DNA of 64,000 nt, from the NCBI RefSeq assembly GCF_036387535.1, contig NZ_DASVTO010000072.1, positions 1 to 64,000 of the forward strand. Direction: 5' to 3'. The position numbers and the translations under genes are program-made. The DNA comes from Sphingomonas_R sp036387535 (GTDB lineage: Bacteria; Pseudomonadota; Alphaproteobacteria; Sphingomonadales; Sphingomonadaceae). The notes beneath the pieces are model-generated. The model did no database searches. It was not told the origin of the DNA and saw only the letters and a program-made list of their open reading frames with translations. Shown piece by piece: positions 8,758 through 18,822 of this stretch; within the stretch, counting starts at the first letter, position 1, and every line of letters begins with the position of its first letter.

Positions 8758-10458
8758 ATGCAGATCTTCCGCCTTGTCGCGCCCGCACTTCTGGTCGCAA
8801 TCGTCGTGGCCGCCCCCGCGGATGCCCGCCGCAAACCGGCCGCAACCTTGCCGCCGCCCCCGAATGCCGGCGGACTGATCGACAATGTCAACGGCTATAC
8901 GTTGGACGACAAGGGCCGCGTCGTCCGGTTCACCGGCATGCTGGTCGACAAGGCCGGCAAGATCGCCAAACTGTACCAGGCCGGCGACACGCGTGAGAAA
9001 TGGCTGGATTTCAAGCTCGACGCCGGCGGCCGCACGCTGTTGCCGGGCATGATCGACGCGCATGGCCATGTCATGGAACTCGGCTTCCGCGCGACGGAGC
9101 TGGATCTGTCCGCCACCACCAGCCTGGCGGACGCGCAAACGAAGCTGTCCGCTTATGCCCGCGCCCATCCGACGCCGATCTGGATTCGTGGCGGCGGCTG
9201 GAACCAGGAACGCTGGGGGCTGGGCCGCTTCCCGACCGCGGCCGATCTGGATGCGGCGGTGCGCGACCGGCCGGTGGTGCTGGCGCGTGTCGATGGCCAT
9301 GCGCTGCTCGCCAACCGCGCCGCGCTGTCCGCCGCCGGGATCACGGCCCGGACGAAGGATCCCGCCGGCGGCCGGATCGAACGCGATGCGCAGGGCAATC
9401 CCACCGGCGTGCTGGTCGATGCCGCACAGGATCTGCTGCAGCGGGTCGTGCCCGCGCCGCTGCCGCGCGAACGCGATGCCGCGCTGGCATCGGCGCAGGA
9501 TCAGCTGCTGGCCGACGGCATCGTCGCCACCGCCGACATGGGCACCTCGGTCGAGGATTGGAACACCTATCGCCGCGCCGGCGACATCGGCCAGCTTCGC
9601 GTACGGCTGATCGCCTATGCCGCGGGCATCGACCCGCTGCTGTCGATCGCCGGTGGCGGCCCCACGCCGTGGCTGTACGACAGCCGGCTGAAAATGGTCG
9701 GGGTCAAGCTGTATGGCGATGGTGCGCTCGGATCGCGCGGCGCCTGGCTGAAACGCCCTTATGCCGATGCACCCGGGCAACGCGGGCTGTCGTTCCTGGA
9801 CGATACCAAATTGCGCAACCTGATGAGCCGTGCCGCGATGGACGGGTTTCAGGTTGCGATTCACGCCATCGGCGACGCCGCCAATGCTCAGGCGCTCGAC
9901 GCGATCGAGGAGGTCGCACTCACCTACAAGGGCGATCGCCGCTGGCGGATCGAACATGCCCAGATCGTCGATCCCGTCGATCTGCCACGCTTCGGCAAGA
10001 ACGGCATCATCGCCTCGATGCAACCGGTGCACCAGACCAGCGACCGTCTGATGGCAGAGGCTCGGCTGGGGCCGGACCGGCTGACCGATGCCTATGCCTG
10101 GAAAGCGATGCTGGCTGCCGGCGCGAAACTCGCCTTCGGGTCGGACTATCCGGTCGAAAGCCCCGATCCGTTCGCCGGCCTCGCCGCCGCGATCAGCCGC
10201 GAGGATCCCGCCGGCCAACCGCCCGGCGGCTGGCATCCCGAACAGAAACTCGACCTTCCCACCGCGCTGGCCGCCTTCACGACCGGCGCGGCCTATGCCA
10301 GCTTCACCGAATCGATGCTCGGCAGCCTGCAACCCGGCCATCTCGCCGACTTCATCCTGGTCGACACCGATCCCTTCACCGCCACCCCTGCCCAGATCCG
10401 TGCCACCAAGGTCCAGGAAACCTGGGTCGGCGGGCGGCGCGTGTGGCGGCGGAAATAG
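8758..10458 (+). CDS. Secreted amidohydrolase, YtcJ-like (amidohydrolase_3)
   Basis: 566 residues. It has a clear Sec signal peptide (MQIFRLVAPALLVAIVVAAPADA, cleavage after ADA), so it is periplasmic. The metal-binding DAHGHV motif and the later HAIGDAAN and FGSDYPVE motifs define the amidohydrolase_3/YtcJ group of the TIM-barrel metal-dependent hydrolases. The substrate is unknown. It converges on the DUF2891 gene with a 6-bp gap. Confidence 0.85.
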   Translation: MQIFRLVAPALLVAIVVAAPADARRKPAATLPPPPNAGGLIDNVNGYTLDDKGRVVRFTGMLVDKAGKIAKLYQAGDTREKWLDFKLDAGGRTLLPGMIDAHGHVMELGFRATELDLSATTSLADAQTKLSAYARAHPTPIWIRGGGWNQERWGLGRFPTAADLDAAVRDRPVVLARVDGHALLANRAALSAAGITARTKDPAGGRIERDAQGNPTGVLVDAAQDLLQRVVPAPLPRERDAALASAQDQLLADGIVATADMGTSVEDWNTYRRAGDIGQLRVRLIAYAAGIDPLLSIAGGGPTPWLYDSRLKMVGVKLYGDGALGSRGAWLKRPYADAPGQRGLSFLDDTKLRNLMSRAAMDGFQVAIHAIGDAANAQALDAIEEVALTYKGDRRWRIEHAQIVDPVDLPRFGKNGIIASMQPVHQTSDRLMAEARLGPDRLTDAYAWKAMLAAGAKLAFGSDYPVESPDPFAGLAAAISREDPAGQPPGGWHPEQKLDLPTALAAFTTGAAYASFTESMLGSLQPGHLADFILVDTDPFTATPAQIRATKVQETWVGGRRVWRRK

Positions 10459-10464
10459 CGCGGC

Positions 10465-11445
10465 TCACCCCGCCTCCAGCGCGAGCAGCGCGAAGGTCGC
10501 CAGCCAATGCTCGCCCATATAGTCGCCCGCGACGTGCGGCAGCGCCGCGTCCAGGTGGCGTTCAGCGATCGCGCGCAACGCCGGCATCCCTGCCGCATCG
10601 GCCAGCAGGAACCAGCACCAGGCACGGCTGAGGTTCAGCCCGTCGAGATGCGCGATCTTGCCGTCGCTGCGATCGGATACCGTCGCTGGCCGGAACAGCG
10701 TCGCCGGGTCGCCGGCCGCGATCGTCGGGAGGAACGTCGCGAACCACGCACCGAACCCGTCGCCCAATACCCGCGCCATCAAGACCGCCTCGACCAGCGT
10801 CGGTGACAGGAAATCATCCCCGCCAGGCTCCCACGCCTGCGCGGCCCGATCCTGCCCGAACCAACCGGCCGCGCGGGCGCGGATCAACGCCGCCAGCGCC
10901 GGCGCCTGCGTCTCCGCCCAGTCCAGCGTCAGGATCAGCGCGAACGCCGTGCTGCCATGCGTCCCCGTCCGCACCGGATAGGTCAGCTTCGGCAGATAGG
11001 CCAGCCAGCGATCCCGAAACGCCTCCGCCAGCGGCCGCATCGCCGCCGCCCACTCCGGTCGGTCATGCCGGTCCAGTTCGCGGTGCAGCGCCAGCGCCCA
11101 GGCCCAGCCATAGGGCCGCTCGAACCCGCCCGTTCCCGGCCGATCGAGATAGGCACGCTCGCCGCCCAGCTTTGCGGGTGTCAGCGTGCGATCGGCTTGC
11201 GCCCGGATTGCCGCCGCCAACTCCAGGTCCGGATACCGCCGTGCGATCCGCATCAGTTGCCACCAGCCATGCACGCAGCTGTGCCAGTCGAAGCTGCCAT
11301 GGAAAGCAGGGTGCAGCATGGCCGGCGACTGGACATCCTCGGGTCCGGTCAGAACCTGGTCCAGCTTGAACGGCCATGGCCGGCCGACATGACCCAGCGT
11401 CAGTTCGGCGAAGCCCGTGGCGATCTCCGCGGTCAGCAGCGTCAT
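10465..11445 (-). CDS. DUF2891 family protein, last gene of the 5-oxoproline operon
   Basis: 326 residues from the ATG ending at 11445 (MTLLTAEIATGFAELTLG), which overlaps the DUF979 stop as ATGA. The sequence matches DUF2891, with HPAFHGSFDWHSCVHGWWQL, GFERPYGWAWAL and HLDGLNLSRAWCW motifs. The many conserved Trp/His residues suggest an all-helical (alpha/alpha) enzyme-like fold. It has no signal peptide. The biochemical role is unknown; translational coupling to the DUF969/DUF979 transporter pair implies a shared pathway. Confidence 0.85.
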   Translation of the reverse strand: MTLLTAEIATGFAELTLGHVGRPWPFKLDQVLTGPEDVQSPAMLHPAFHGSFDWHSCVHGWWQLMRIARRYPDLELAAAIRAQADRTLTPAKLGGERAYLDRPGTGGFERPYGWAWALALHRELDRHDRPEWAAAMRPLAEAFRDRWLAYLPKLTYPVRTGTHGSTAFALILTLDWAETQAPALAALIRARAAGWFGQDRAAQAWEPGGDDFLSPTLVEAVLMARVLGDGFGAWFATFLPTIAAGDPATLFRPATVSDRSDGKIAHLDGLNLSRAWCWFLLADAAGMPALRAIAERHLDAALPHVAGDYMGEHWLATFALLALEAG

Positions 11446-12371
11446 GTCCGGAACCCCAGATAATAGATCAGCAGGATGTTGACGCCCAGCAGGACGACCG
11501 CAGTCGGCGCCTGCGCGCGGATCACCGCATTGCGATCCTGCAGATCGAGCAGCACCGCTGGCACCAGGTTGAAATTGGCCGCCATCGGGGTCAGCAACGT
11601 GCCGCAGAAGCCGGCCAGCATCCCCACCGCCGCGATCACCGCCGGATCGCCGCCCAGCGTGCGGACCAGCACCGGGACCCCGATCGCCGCGGTCATCACC
11701 GGAAATGCGGCGAAGGCGTTGCCCATCACGATCGTGAACCCCGCCATGCCCAGTCCGTAAGCCAGCACGGCAACGAACAGATTGCCGTCGGGGATCGCCC
11801 GCGCCGCCAGTCCGCCGACGACCTCCCCCACCCCTGCCAGCGCGAAGACCGCGCCCAGCGCCGCCAGCATCTGCGGCAGCACCGCGGCCCAGCCGACGCC
11901 GTCCATCAACCGTCGCCCGGCATCGAACGGCGCGGCCACGCCCGGCCGCAGCCACGCATAACAGGCTGCCAATGCCACCAGCACGCCGGCGGACAGCGAC
12001 ACCAGCGTCACCTGCTTCGGATCGATCCAGTCGGGCTTCCACACCGTCCCCGCCAGCGCGACCAGCGGGATGAGCAGCGCGGGCAGGAACAACCGGTTGC
12101 CCGATGCCGACGCATCCACCCCGCCATCATTCGCCTGCCCGGCCGCCGCCCGACCCACCGCACCGCTGCCTGCCAGCGCAACCAGCGCCAGCACCAGAAC
12201 GCCATTCCCGACATCGCCCAGCCGGTCGCCGGCCAGGAAGCTGACCGCGATCAGGCCATAGAAGGCGGCGGTGCCCCTGCGCTTCGGATGGTCCGGGTCG
12301 CGCGCCGTCCGCCACCCGAATGCCGCGAACATCGCACCCGCGACGCCGTAGACGAAGTCCAGCCCGATCAT
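11442..12371 (-). CDS. DUF979 membrane protein, putative 5-oxoproline transporter subunit
   Basis: 309 residues starting at the ATG ending at 12371 (MIGLDFVYGVAGAMF). This start overlaps the DUF969 stop by ATGA and is preferred over an ATG 18 nt upstream. About eight hydrophobic segments are visible. DUF979 nearly always follows DUF969. As I recall, genome-wide mutant-fitness work linked this pair to 5-oxoproline uptake, and the adjacent 5-oxoprolinase fits that. Confidence 0.85.
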   Translation of the reverse strand: MIGLDFVYGVAGAMFAAFGWRTARDPDHPKRRGTAAFYGLIAVSFLAGDRLGDVGNGVLVLALVALAGSGAVGRAAAGQANDGGVDASASGNRLFLPALLIPLVALAGTVWKPDWIDPKQVTLVSLSAGVLVALAACYAWLRPGVAAPFDAGRRLMDGVGWAAVLPQMLAALGAVFALAGVGEVVGGLAARAIPDGNLFVAVLAYGLGMAGFTIVMGNAFAAFPVMTAAIGVPVLVRTLGGDPAVIAAVGMLAGFCGTLLTPMAANFNLVPAVLLDLQDRNAVIRAQAPTAVVLLGVNILLIYYLGFRT

Positions 12372-13012
12372 CGCCGCCGGTCCAGCCACAGCAGCCGTGC
12401 GCCATGCACCAGCAGCGCCGCGATCGCGGTCGGAATCGCCCAGAGCGACAGATGGATGGGCGCGATGTCATAGCCATATTGCGCCATCGTCCCCTTGATC
12501 AGCAGGATCGATCCGATCGCGATGAAGATATCCTCGCCGAAGAACAGCCCGATATTGTCGGTCCCCGCGGCCAGCGCCTTCACACGGCTGCGCGCGGCCG
12601 CATCCATGCCCTGCATTTCGGCCGCGGCGTCCGCCATCGGTGCCACCAGCGGCCGCACCGTCTGCGCATGGCCCGCAAGCGACGTCAGCCCCAGCGCCGA
12701 CGTGATCTGCCGGAACAGCAGATAGCCCAGCAGCAGCCGCCCGACCGTCGCCCCGCGCATCGCCGCCACCAGCCCGCGCGCCCGCGCCTGCAAGCCGTGC
12801 CGTTCCAGCACGCCGATCACGGGCAACACGATATAGATGATCGTCACATAGCGCGTGTCGTTATACGCCTTGCCGAACGCGGCCAGGATCGCGACCGGGT
12901 CCAGCCCCGCCGCCAGCCCGGTCACCAGCGCCGCCGCCACAACGACAAGCAACGGATTGAAGCGCAAGAGAAATCCCAGCGCGACGACCAGGATACCCGA
13001 CAGCACTAGCAT
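12368..13012 (-). CDS. DUF969 membrane protein, putative 5-oxoproline transporter subunit
   Basis: 214 residues, with about five hydrophobic segments and the conserved loop GTDNIGLFFGEDIFIAIGS. It starts 67 nt after the 5-oxoprolinase stop and overlaps DUF979 by 4 bp. It is the partner of DUF979 in a predicted two-subunit inner-membrane carrier for pyroglutamate or a related small acid. Confidence 0.85.
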   Translation of the reverse strand: MLVLSGILVVALGFLLRFNPLLVVVAAALVTGLAAGLDPVAILAAFGKAYNDTRYVTIIYIVLPVIGVLERHGLQARARGLVAAMRGATVGRLLLGYLLFRQITSALGLTSLAGHAQTVRPLVAPMADAAAEMQGMDAAARSRVKALAAGTDNIGLFFGEDIFIAIGSILLIKGTMAQYGYDIAPIHLSLWAIPTAIAALLVHGARLLWLDRRR

Positions 13013-13079
13013 GACCGCACCCGCCGTTCGTCATGCCGGCGCGCACCGCGATCAGGCTCGACATTCCGGCACCCGCACC

Positions 13080-16000
13080 TCACGCCCCGAACCCGCCGCC
13101 GCCCGGCGTCTCGATCAGGAACGCATCGCCGGCCGCCATTTCCACCAGCGCGGTGGACCCCAGTTGCTCGATCGTCCCATCCACCCGCCGCACCCGGTTC
13201 ACGCCCGGCGCGCCGTCGGCGCCACCCGCCAGGCCGAACGGCGCCACCCGTCGACGATTGGACAGGATGCCCGCGGTCATCGCTTCCCGGAACCGCACAT
13301 GTCGCACCACGCCGTCACCGCCACGCCGCGCACCGGCACCACCGGAGCCGCGCCGGATCGCAAAGCGTTCCAGCAGCACCGGAAACCGATCCTCGAAGAT
13401 TTCCGGATCGGTCAGCCGGCTGTTGGTCATGTGCGTCTGCACCGCGCTCGCCCCATCCGCCGTCGCGCTGGCACCGGCGCCGCCCGCGATCGTCTCATAA
13501 TATTGATGGCGATCGTTGCCGAACGTGAAATTGTTCATCGTCCCTTGCGATCCGGCCAGAAGCCCCAGCGCACCGTACAGCGCATCGGTCACGACCTGGC
13601 TCGTCTCGACATTCCCCGCCACCACCGCCGCGGGATAGCGCGGCGCCAGCATCGATCCATCGGGCACGACGATCTCCACGCTGCGCAGGCACCCGTCATT
13701 CATCGGGATCGCACCCGCCACCAGTGTCCGGAACACATACATCACCGCGGCCCGCGTGATCGATCGCGGTGCGTTGAAATTGGTTGGCAACTGCGCGCTG
13801 GTGCCGGTGAAATCCACCCGCGCGGTGCGCGCGGTCCGATCGATCGTCACCGCCACCCGCACCACCGCGCCGCCGTCCATCTCATAGCTGAAGGCACCGT
13901 CCGCCAGCTCCGCGATCAAAGCCTTTACCGCGGCATCGGCATTCGCCTGGACATGCTCCATATAGGCCGCGACGGTGACCAGGCCATAGCCGTCCACCAG
14001 CATATCCAGCCCCGCCCGGCCGCGCGCGCAGGCGGCGATCTGCGCCCGCAGGTCGGCGATGTTGCGGTCGGGGTCGCGCGCCGGCCATGCACCTCCGGCC
14101 AGCAGCGCGCGCACCGCACGTTCCCGGAATCGTCCTTCGTCCACCACCAGCACGTCGTCGAACAGCACGCCTTCCTCCAGCACGCTGGTGCTGGCCGGCG
14201 GCATCGATCCGGGCGTCGATCCGCCGATGTCGGCATGGTGCCCGCGCGCCGCGACGAAGAAATCGGGTGCATCGCCCCCACTTGTCGCGAACACCGGCAT
14301 CACCACGGTCAGGTCGGGCAGATGCGTCCCACCGGCATAGGGCGCGTTCAGCGCATAGACGTCTCCCCGCCGGATCCCGCGTCCGTCGGCCGCGCCGCCC
14401 CGCTGGTTCAGGATGGTGCGGATGCCGTCGCCCATCGATCCCAGATGCACCGGAATATGCGGTGCATTGGCGATCAGGTTGCCGCCACCGTCGAACAGCG
14501 CGCAGGAAAAATCCAGGCGTTCGCGGATGTTGACCGACGATGCGCTGTGTTGAAGCGCGGCGCCCATCTCCTCTGCGATGCTCATGAACTGCCCGTCGAA
14601 GATTTCCAGCCGCACCGGATCCAGCGCCGGCCCGACCGCGACGTCCGCGACCGCCGCGACGCGCTCCAGCATCAGATTGCCGAGCGCATCGACCCGAGCC
14701 GCCCAGCCCGGATCGACCACCACGGTCGATGTCGCATCGACGATCAGCGCCGGCCCGGAAATGTGCGTATCCGCCGCCAACGTGCCCCGCCGGCGCACCG
14801 CCACGTCGCGTGGCCCGCCATCCATCCAGGCGGTGACGGTTTCGGTGACGTCCGCGCCTGTGGGCGCCCATCTGATATCGTCGCCGGCATCGCCCGCCGC
14901 CACCGCTTCGATCCGCAGCATGTCCAGCACCGGCACCGCATCGCTGCCATAGCCGAACCGCGCGCGATAGGCAGCGGCGTACGCGACTGCCATGGCGGCC
15001 GGTGCGTCCAGCGTCACCTCGATCGCGCTTTCGCTACCCGGCTGGCGCAGTTGCGCGCTGCCCTCGATCCGCGCGTCCATGATCCCCTGCTCCGCCAGTT
15101 CGGCGCGCGCCGCCGCGGCCAGCGTCGCGACCGCCGCCGTGATCGCCGGCCCGGCCGCCTCGTCCAACGGGATGCCCAACGTGCGTTCGCGCACGGCCGA
15201 CTGCTGCGCCAGGCCCATGCCGTAAGCGGACAACAGGCTGGCATAGCGGTGGATCATCACCCGGCGCATCCCCAGCGCGTCGGCGACCAGGCACGCATGC
15301 TGCCCGCCCGCCCCGCCGAAGCAGGCGAGCGTATAGCGTGTTACATCATGCCCGCGCGCGGTGGAGATCGCCTTGATCGCATTGGCCATGTTGGCGACCG
15401 CGATCGCCAGGAACCCCTCCGCCGCCACCTCTGCCGCCATGGTCAGGTCCAGCTCGGCAAAACGGGCCGCAACCGCGTCGCGGTCCAGCGGCGCGTCCCC
15501 TGTCGGCCCGAACAGGTTGGGAAAATGCTCGGCACGGATCCGCCCGAGCAACAGGTTGCAATCGGTGACGGTCAGCGGCCCGCCGCGGCGGTAACAGGCC
15601 GGCCCCGGCACCGCACCGGCCGACGCCGGCCCGACCCGGAACCGCCCCGCTTCGACCGTGCAGATCGATCCGCCCCCGGCGGCCACGGTATGGATGCGCA
15701 TCATCGGCGCGCGGATGCGCACACCCGCGATCACGCCTTCATTGGTGCGTTCGTAACGGCCCGCATAATGCGACACGTCGGTCGACGTCCCGCCCATGTC
15801 GAACCCGATCACGTCGGATACCCCCGCCGCCGCCGCGCTGTGCGCCATGCCGACGATCCCGCCCGCAGGCCCCGACAGGATGGCGTCGCGCCCGTGGAAC
15901 AGCGCGCCCTTGACCAACCCACCGCTCGATCGCATGAACAGGGCGCGCGCCTGCCCGCCCAGCGCCGCGCGCACCCGATCGACATAGGCGGCCAGCCCCG

Positions 16001-16628
16001 GCGAAAGATAGGCGTCTGCGACAGTGGTATCGCCCCGCCCGATCAGCTTGACCAGCGGCCCGACGACATGGCTGACCGACACCTGCGCGAACCCGACCTC
16101 GCGCGCGATGTCCGCCACCATCCGTTCATGCGCGGGATGCCGGTGCCCGTGCATCAGCACGATCGCGATCGCCTCCATCCCGCGCGCATGCGCCGCCGTC
16201 AGGTCCGCGCGCACCCGCGCCGGATCCGGCGTCGCCAGCACCACCCCGTCCGATGTCACCCGCTCGGCAATCTCCACCACATCGGCATAGAGCGGCTCCG
16301 GCAGGCGGATGTCGCGCGCGAAGATATCCGGACGGTTCTGGTTGCCGATGCGGAGCGCGTCGCCGAACCCGGCGGTGATCGCGAGCAGGGTCGGGGTTCC
16401 CGTCCGTTCCAGCAAGGCGTTGGTGGCGACCGTCGTCCCCATCCGCAGTTCCAGCGGCGGCAACGGCCCGGTTTCCATACCCGTCAGCCGGCGGATGCCC
16501 GCCACCGCCGCATCGTCATGGCGTCCGGGATCCTCCGACAGCAGCTTCGCGGTCCGGATCGTTCCGTCCGGCGCGCGCGCCACGATATCGGTGAACGTGC
16601 CGCCGCGATCGACCCAGAACCGCCACAT
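13080..16628 (-). CDS. ATP-dependent 5-oxoprolinase, fused HyuA-HyuB type
   Basis: 1182 residues, the length of single-chain 5-oxoprolinases. The N-terminal half (MWRFWVDRGGTFTDIVAR, then DMGGTSTDVSHY) is the hydantoinase A/ATPase part. From about residue 660 (PVRLEIFDGQFMSIAEEMG) the hydantoinase B part begins and ends with the Gly-rich ETPGGGGFGA tail. The enzyme opens 5-oxoproline (pyroglutamate) to glutamate with ATP. The context (transporter pair downstream, aminopeptidase upstream by 17 nt) supports 5-oxoproline over hydantoins. Confidence 0.9.
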   Translation of the reverse strand: MWRFWVDRGGTFTDIVARAPDGTIRTAKLLSEDPGRHDDAAVAGIRRLTGMETGPLPPLELRMGTTVATNALLERTGTPTLLAITAGFGDALRIGNQNRPDIFARDIRLPEPLYADVVEIAERVTSDGVVLATPDPARVRADLTAAHARGMEAIAIVLMHGHRHPAHERMVADIAREVGFAQVSVSHVVGPLVKLIGRGDTTVADAYLSPGLAAYVDRVRAALGGQARALFMRSSGGLVKGALFHGRDAILSGPAGGIVGMAHSAAAAGVSDVIGFDMGGTSTDVSHYAGRYERTNEGVIAGVRIRAPMMRIHTVAAGGGSICTVEAGRFRVGPASAGAVPGPACYRRGGPLTVTDCNLLLGRIRAEHFPNLFGPTGDAPLDRDAVAARFAELDLTMAAEVAAEGFLAIAVANMANAIKAISTARGHDVTRYTLACFGGAGGQHACLVADALGMRRVMIHRYASLLSAYGMGLAQQSAVRERTLGIPLDEAAGPAITAAVATLAAAARAELAEQGIMDARIEGSAQLRQPGSESAIEVTLDAPAAMAVAYAAAYRARFGYGSDAVPVLDMLRIEAVAAGDAGDDIRWAPTGADVTETVTAWMDGGPRDVAVRRRGTLAADTHISGPALIVDATSTVVVDPGWAARVDALGNLMLERVAAVADVAVGPALDPVRLEIFDGQFMSIAEEMGAALQHSASSVNIRERLDFSCALFDGGGNLIANAPHIPVHLGSMGDGIRTILNQRGGAADGRGIRRGDVYALNAPYAGGTHLPDLTVVMPVFATSGGDAPDFFVAARGHHADIGGSTPGSMPPASTSVLEEGVLFDDVLVVDEGRFRERAVRALLAGGAWPARDPDRNIADLRAQIAACARGRAGLDMLVDGYGLVTVAAYMEHVQANADAAVKALIAELADGAFSYEMDGGAVVRVAVTIDRTARTARVDFTGTSAQLPTNFNAPRSITRAAVMYVFRTLVAGAIPMNDGCLRSVEIVVPDGSMLAPRYPAAVVAGNVETSQVVTDALYGALGLLAGSQGTMNNFTFGNDRHQYYETIAGGAGASATADGASAVQTHMTNSRLTDPEIFEDRFPVLLERFAIRRGSGGAGARRGGDGVVRHVRFREAMTAGILSNRRRVAPFGLAGGADGAPGVNRVRRVDGTIEQLGSTALVEMAAGDAFLIETPGGGGFGA

Positions 16629-16645
16629 CGCCGCGCAGCCGCCGA

Positions 16646-18586
16646 TCAGCGCGCCGTCAGCAGCGTGTCGAGCCGCGTCGTCCCCGCCCCCGTCTTTTCC
16701 AGCCGCGGATATTTCGGCCCGTCATAATATGGGATGGCAACCGTGCGATACCGATCGCCCTGCTTCACCAGCAACTGGATCGGCTGGCGACTGGTCTGCG
16801 CCGCCTTGATCGCCGCTTTCAACGCATCCCCGCTATACGCCTTGCCCCCGACGGCGGTCAGCATCGCGCTGTTGGTCAGGCCAGCGCGAAATGCCGGGCT
16901 GTCCCATATCACCTGGCCCAGCGCGCCGTCCGACGCGACGCTGAATCCCAGCGAATAGGTGAAATCACTGTTCTTCGCCGTCTTCTCGCGGTTCTTCCAC
17001 CATTGTGTCGGCTCGGCGGCATAGACCAGCCGGTATCCGCCCTTCTCCAGCCAGGCGAGCGGCGCACGCGGCGCGATCTGGTTGACGCGCGCATCCAGGA
17101 ACCCGTTCCAATCATAGGGCACGACCCGGTTCAGCGTCGCCGCCACGTCGGCGAACGTATAGGTCAGCACGCCCCAGTCGCGATCGTTGACCCCGAAGAA
17201 CAGCTTGGCGAAATCGTCCAGCGACTTCCGACCCCTGGTCAGTTCGCGGATCTGCATGTCCGCTTCCAGCCAGATCAGCAGCCCCTCATTGTAATAATCC
17301 TCCGACCGCTGCCAGCTGACCCAGGGTTGTGGGCGCCGTGCGGACAGGATCGGATCGTTGGTGGTGTCGACCAGTGGCCGCCACGTCCGGCCGGGCCGCG
17401 TATCCAGCTGCGCCGCGATCGACGCATAGGCGGCAAGCGTATCCTCCTTGGACACCAGCCCGGACCGCGCCTGCAGCACATAGCCCCAATATTGAGTCTG
17501 CCCTTCATATACCCACAGCAGCGAATTGCGCATCGGTACCGAATATTCTGCGGTATAAAGATCGGCGCCACGCCGATATTTGCCGTCCCAGCTATGCGTA
17601 TATTCGTGGGGCAACAGGTTGCGTTCGCCGGCCCCGTCGTCCCACTTGGTGAAATACCCCGGATCGACGCCATTTTCCGACGACCGGTGATGCTCCAGGC
17701 CGATGCTGCCCATCTTGTCGGTGATGGCCAGCAGGAAATCATAATGGTCATAATGCTGCGCGCCGAACAGCCGCGTCGCCTGCGCCACCAGATTCCTGTG
17801 CTTCTGGATCTGCTCGGGCGTCGCCGCCAGTTCCTCCGGCGTATCCGCCACGATGTTCAGCCGCACGCCCGGCGCCAGCTGCTCCTGCCGGAAATAGGCG
17901 CCCGCGAACATCGGACTGTCGACCAGCGTCTCGAACGACACCGGTTTGAACGCCACCGTGCCGGTCGCCGCCGGATCGACCGGCTCCAATGCGACGCCGT
18001 ACCGCCATCCCGCCGGCAGGATCGCGGTCGCCGCCACGGGAATCCGGCGCACATAATAGCCGGCCGGATAGAAGGCGGTCAGGTTCCATTGCAGGTTCAG
18101 CATCTCGGGCGTCATCACCACCCGCCCCTGCGCACCCGCCACGGGCGAGACATATTGGAATTCGACCGACAGCTCGGTCGCGCCCTGCGGCACGTCGACA
18201 TGGATGGCATAGACTTCGACCGGGTCGCGAACCCAGCGCAACACCTGCCCACCCGCGCTGATCTTCAGGCCCGCCACATCGTCGATGCTGCCGCGCGGTG
18301 CATGATTTCCGGGCAGCCATTTCGGATAGAGCAGGGTCGTCCGTCCCGCGGCGGTGACCGGGATCGTCTCCCGCACCGTGAAGATCCCGCGCTGCACGTC
18401 GGTCGCATCCACCACCAGCTTCAGCGTGCCGGGATAGGCGACGTCACGCGCCGCCGGCACCGCGTTCGGCACCGGCGTGACCGCCGGCATCGTCTGGACA
18501 GGCTGCGCGGTCGCGATCGCGGGCAGGGCAACGGACAGCAGACAAGCCGCACGCGCGGCGAGACGGGCACTAAGGAGAGACGACAT
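16646..18586 (-). CDS. M61 glycyl aminopeptidase, secreted
   Basis: 646 residues from the ATG ending at 18586 (MSSLLSARLAARAACLL), chosen because a Sec signal peptide ending ATA-QPV follows. The zinc site is HEYTH at 327-331 with E361 in WVYEGQTQYWG as third ligand. A PDZ domain occupies about 510-600 (GALGQVIWDSPAFRAGL). The family removes N-terminal glycine or other small residues from peptides in the periplasm. It is the first gene of the operon leading into 5-oxoprolinase, 17 nt upstream. Confidence 0.9.
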   Translation of the reverse strand: MSSLLSARLAARAACLLSVALPAIATAQPVQTMPAVTPVPNAVPAARDVAYPGTLKLVVDATDVQRGIFTVRETIPVTAAGRTTLLYPKWLPGNHAPRGSIDDVAGLKISAGGQVLRWVRDPVEVYAIHVDVPQGATELSVEFQYVSPVAGAQGRVVMTPEMLNLQWNLTAFYPAGYYVRRIPVAATAILPAGWRYGVALEPVDPAATGTVAFKPVSFETLVDSPMFAGAYFRQEQLAPGVRLNIVADTPEELAATPEQIQKHRNLVAQATRLFGAQHYDHYDFLLAITDKMGSIGLEHHRSSENGVDPGYFTKWDDGAGERNLLPHEYTHSWDGKYRRGADLYTAEYSVPMRNSLLWVYEGQTQYWGYVLQARSGLVSKEDTLAAYASIAAQLDTRPGRTWRPLVDTTNDPILSARRPQPWVSWQRSEDYYNEGLLIWLEADMQIRELTRGRKSLDDFAKLFFGVNDRDWGVLTYTFADVAATLNRVVPYDWNGFLDARVNQIAPRAPLAWLEKGGYRLVYAAEPTQWWKNREKTAKNSDFTYSLGFSVASDGALGQVIWDSPAFRAGLTNSAMLTAVGGKAYSGDALKAAIKAAQTSRQPIQLLVKQGDRYRTVAIPYYDGPKYPRLEKTGAGTTRLDTLLTAR

Positions 18587-18715
18587 CGACGGCAAAGCTC
18601 CGGCACGACAAGGAGCCGCAGGGATGGAACGCCGCGCCCGGTCCGTCAATCCGTACCGCACCCGCGCCTCGCAAGTCCCGCACCCGCGATGCCGACTTCT
18701 TGTCGCGCCGATACA

Positions 18716-18771
18716 GCGCAAAGGCATTTTATATTATGAAATAGACAATATCGGGATTCATATTGCCTTGG
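18716..18771. promoter_or_regulatory. AT-rich region upstream of mucR, possible autoregulatory site
   Basis: About 55 bases with strong A/T runs (TTTTATATTATGAAATAG) inside otherwise GC-rich DNA, between the divergent M61 and mucR genes. MucR/Ros proteins bind AT-rich DNA and repress their own genes, so this is the natural autoregulatory target. No exact operator is claimed. Confidence 0.45.
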
Positions 18772-18822
18772 GGCGACAGATATACCACCATGCCGCAATA
18801 AAGCGATTATGGGGCATGCACG

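Noticed and set aside
12855..16727. A 1290-codon open frame on the + strand
   Set aside because: It is fully antisense to 5-oxoprolinase and DUF969, rich in Arg/His/Pro, and has no family features. It is a by-product of high GC at third codon positions.
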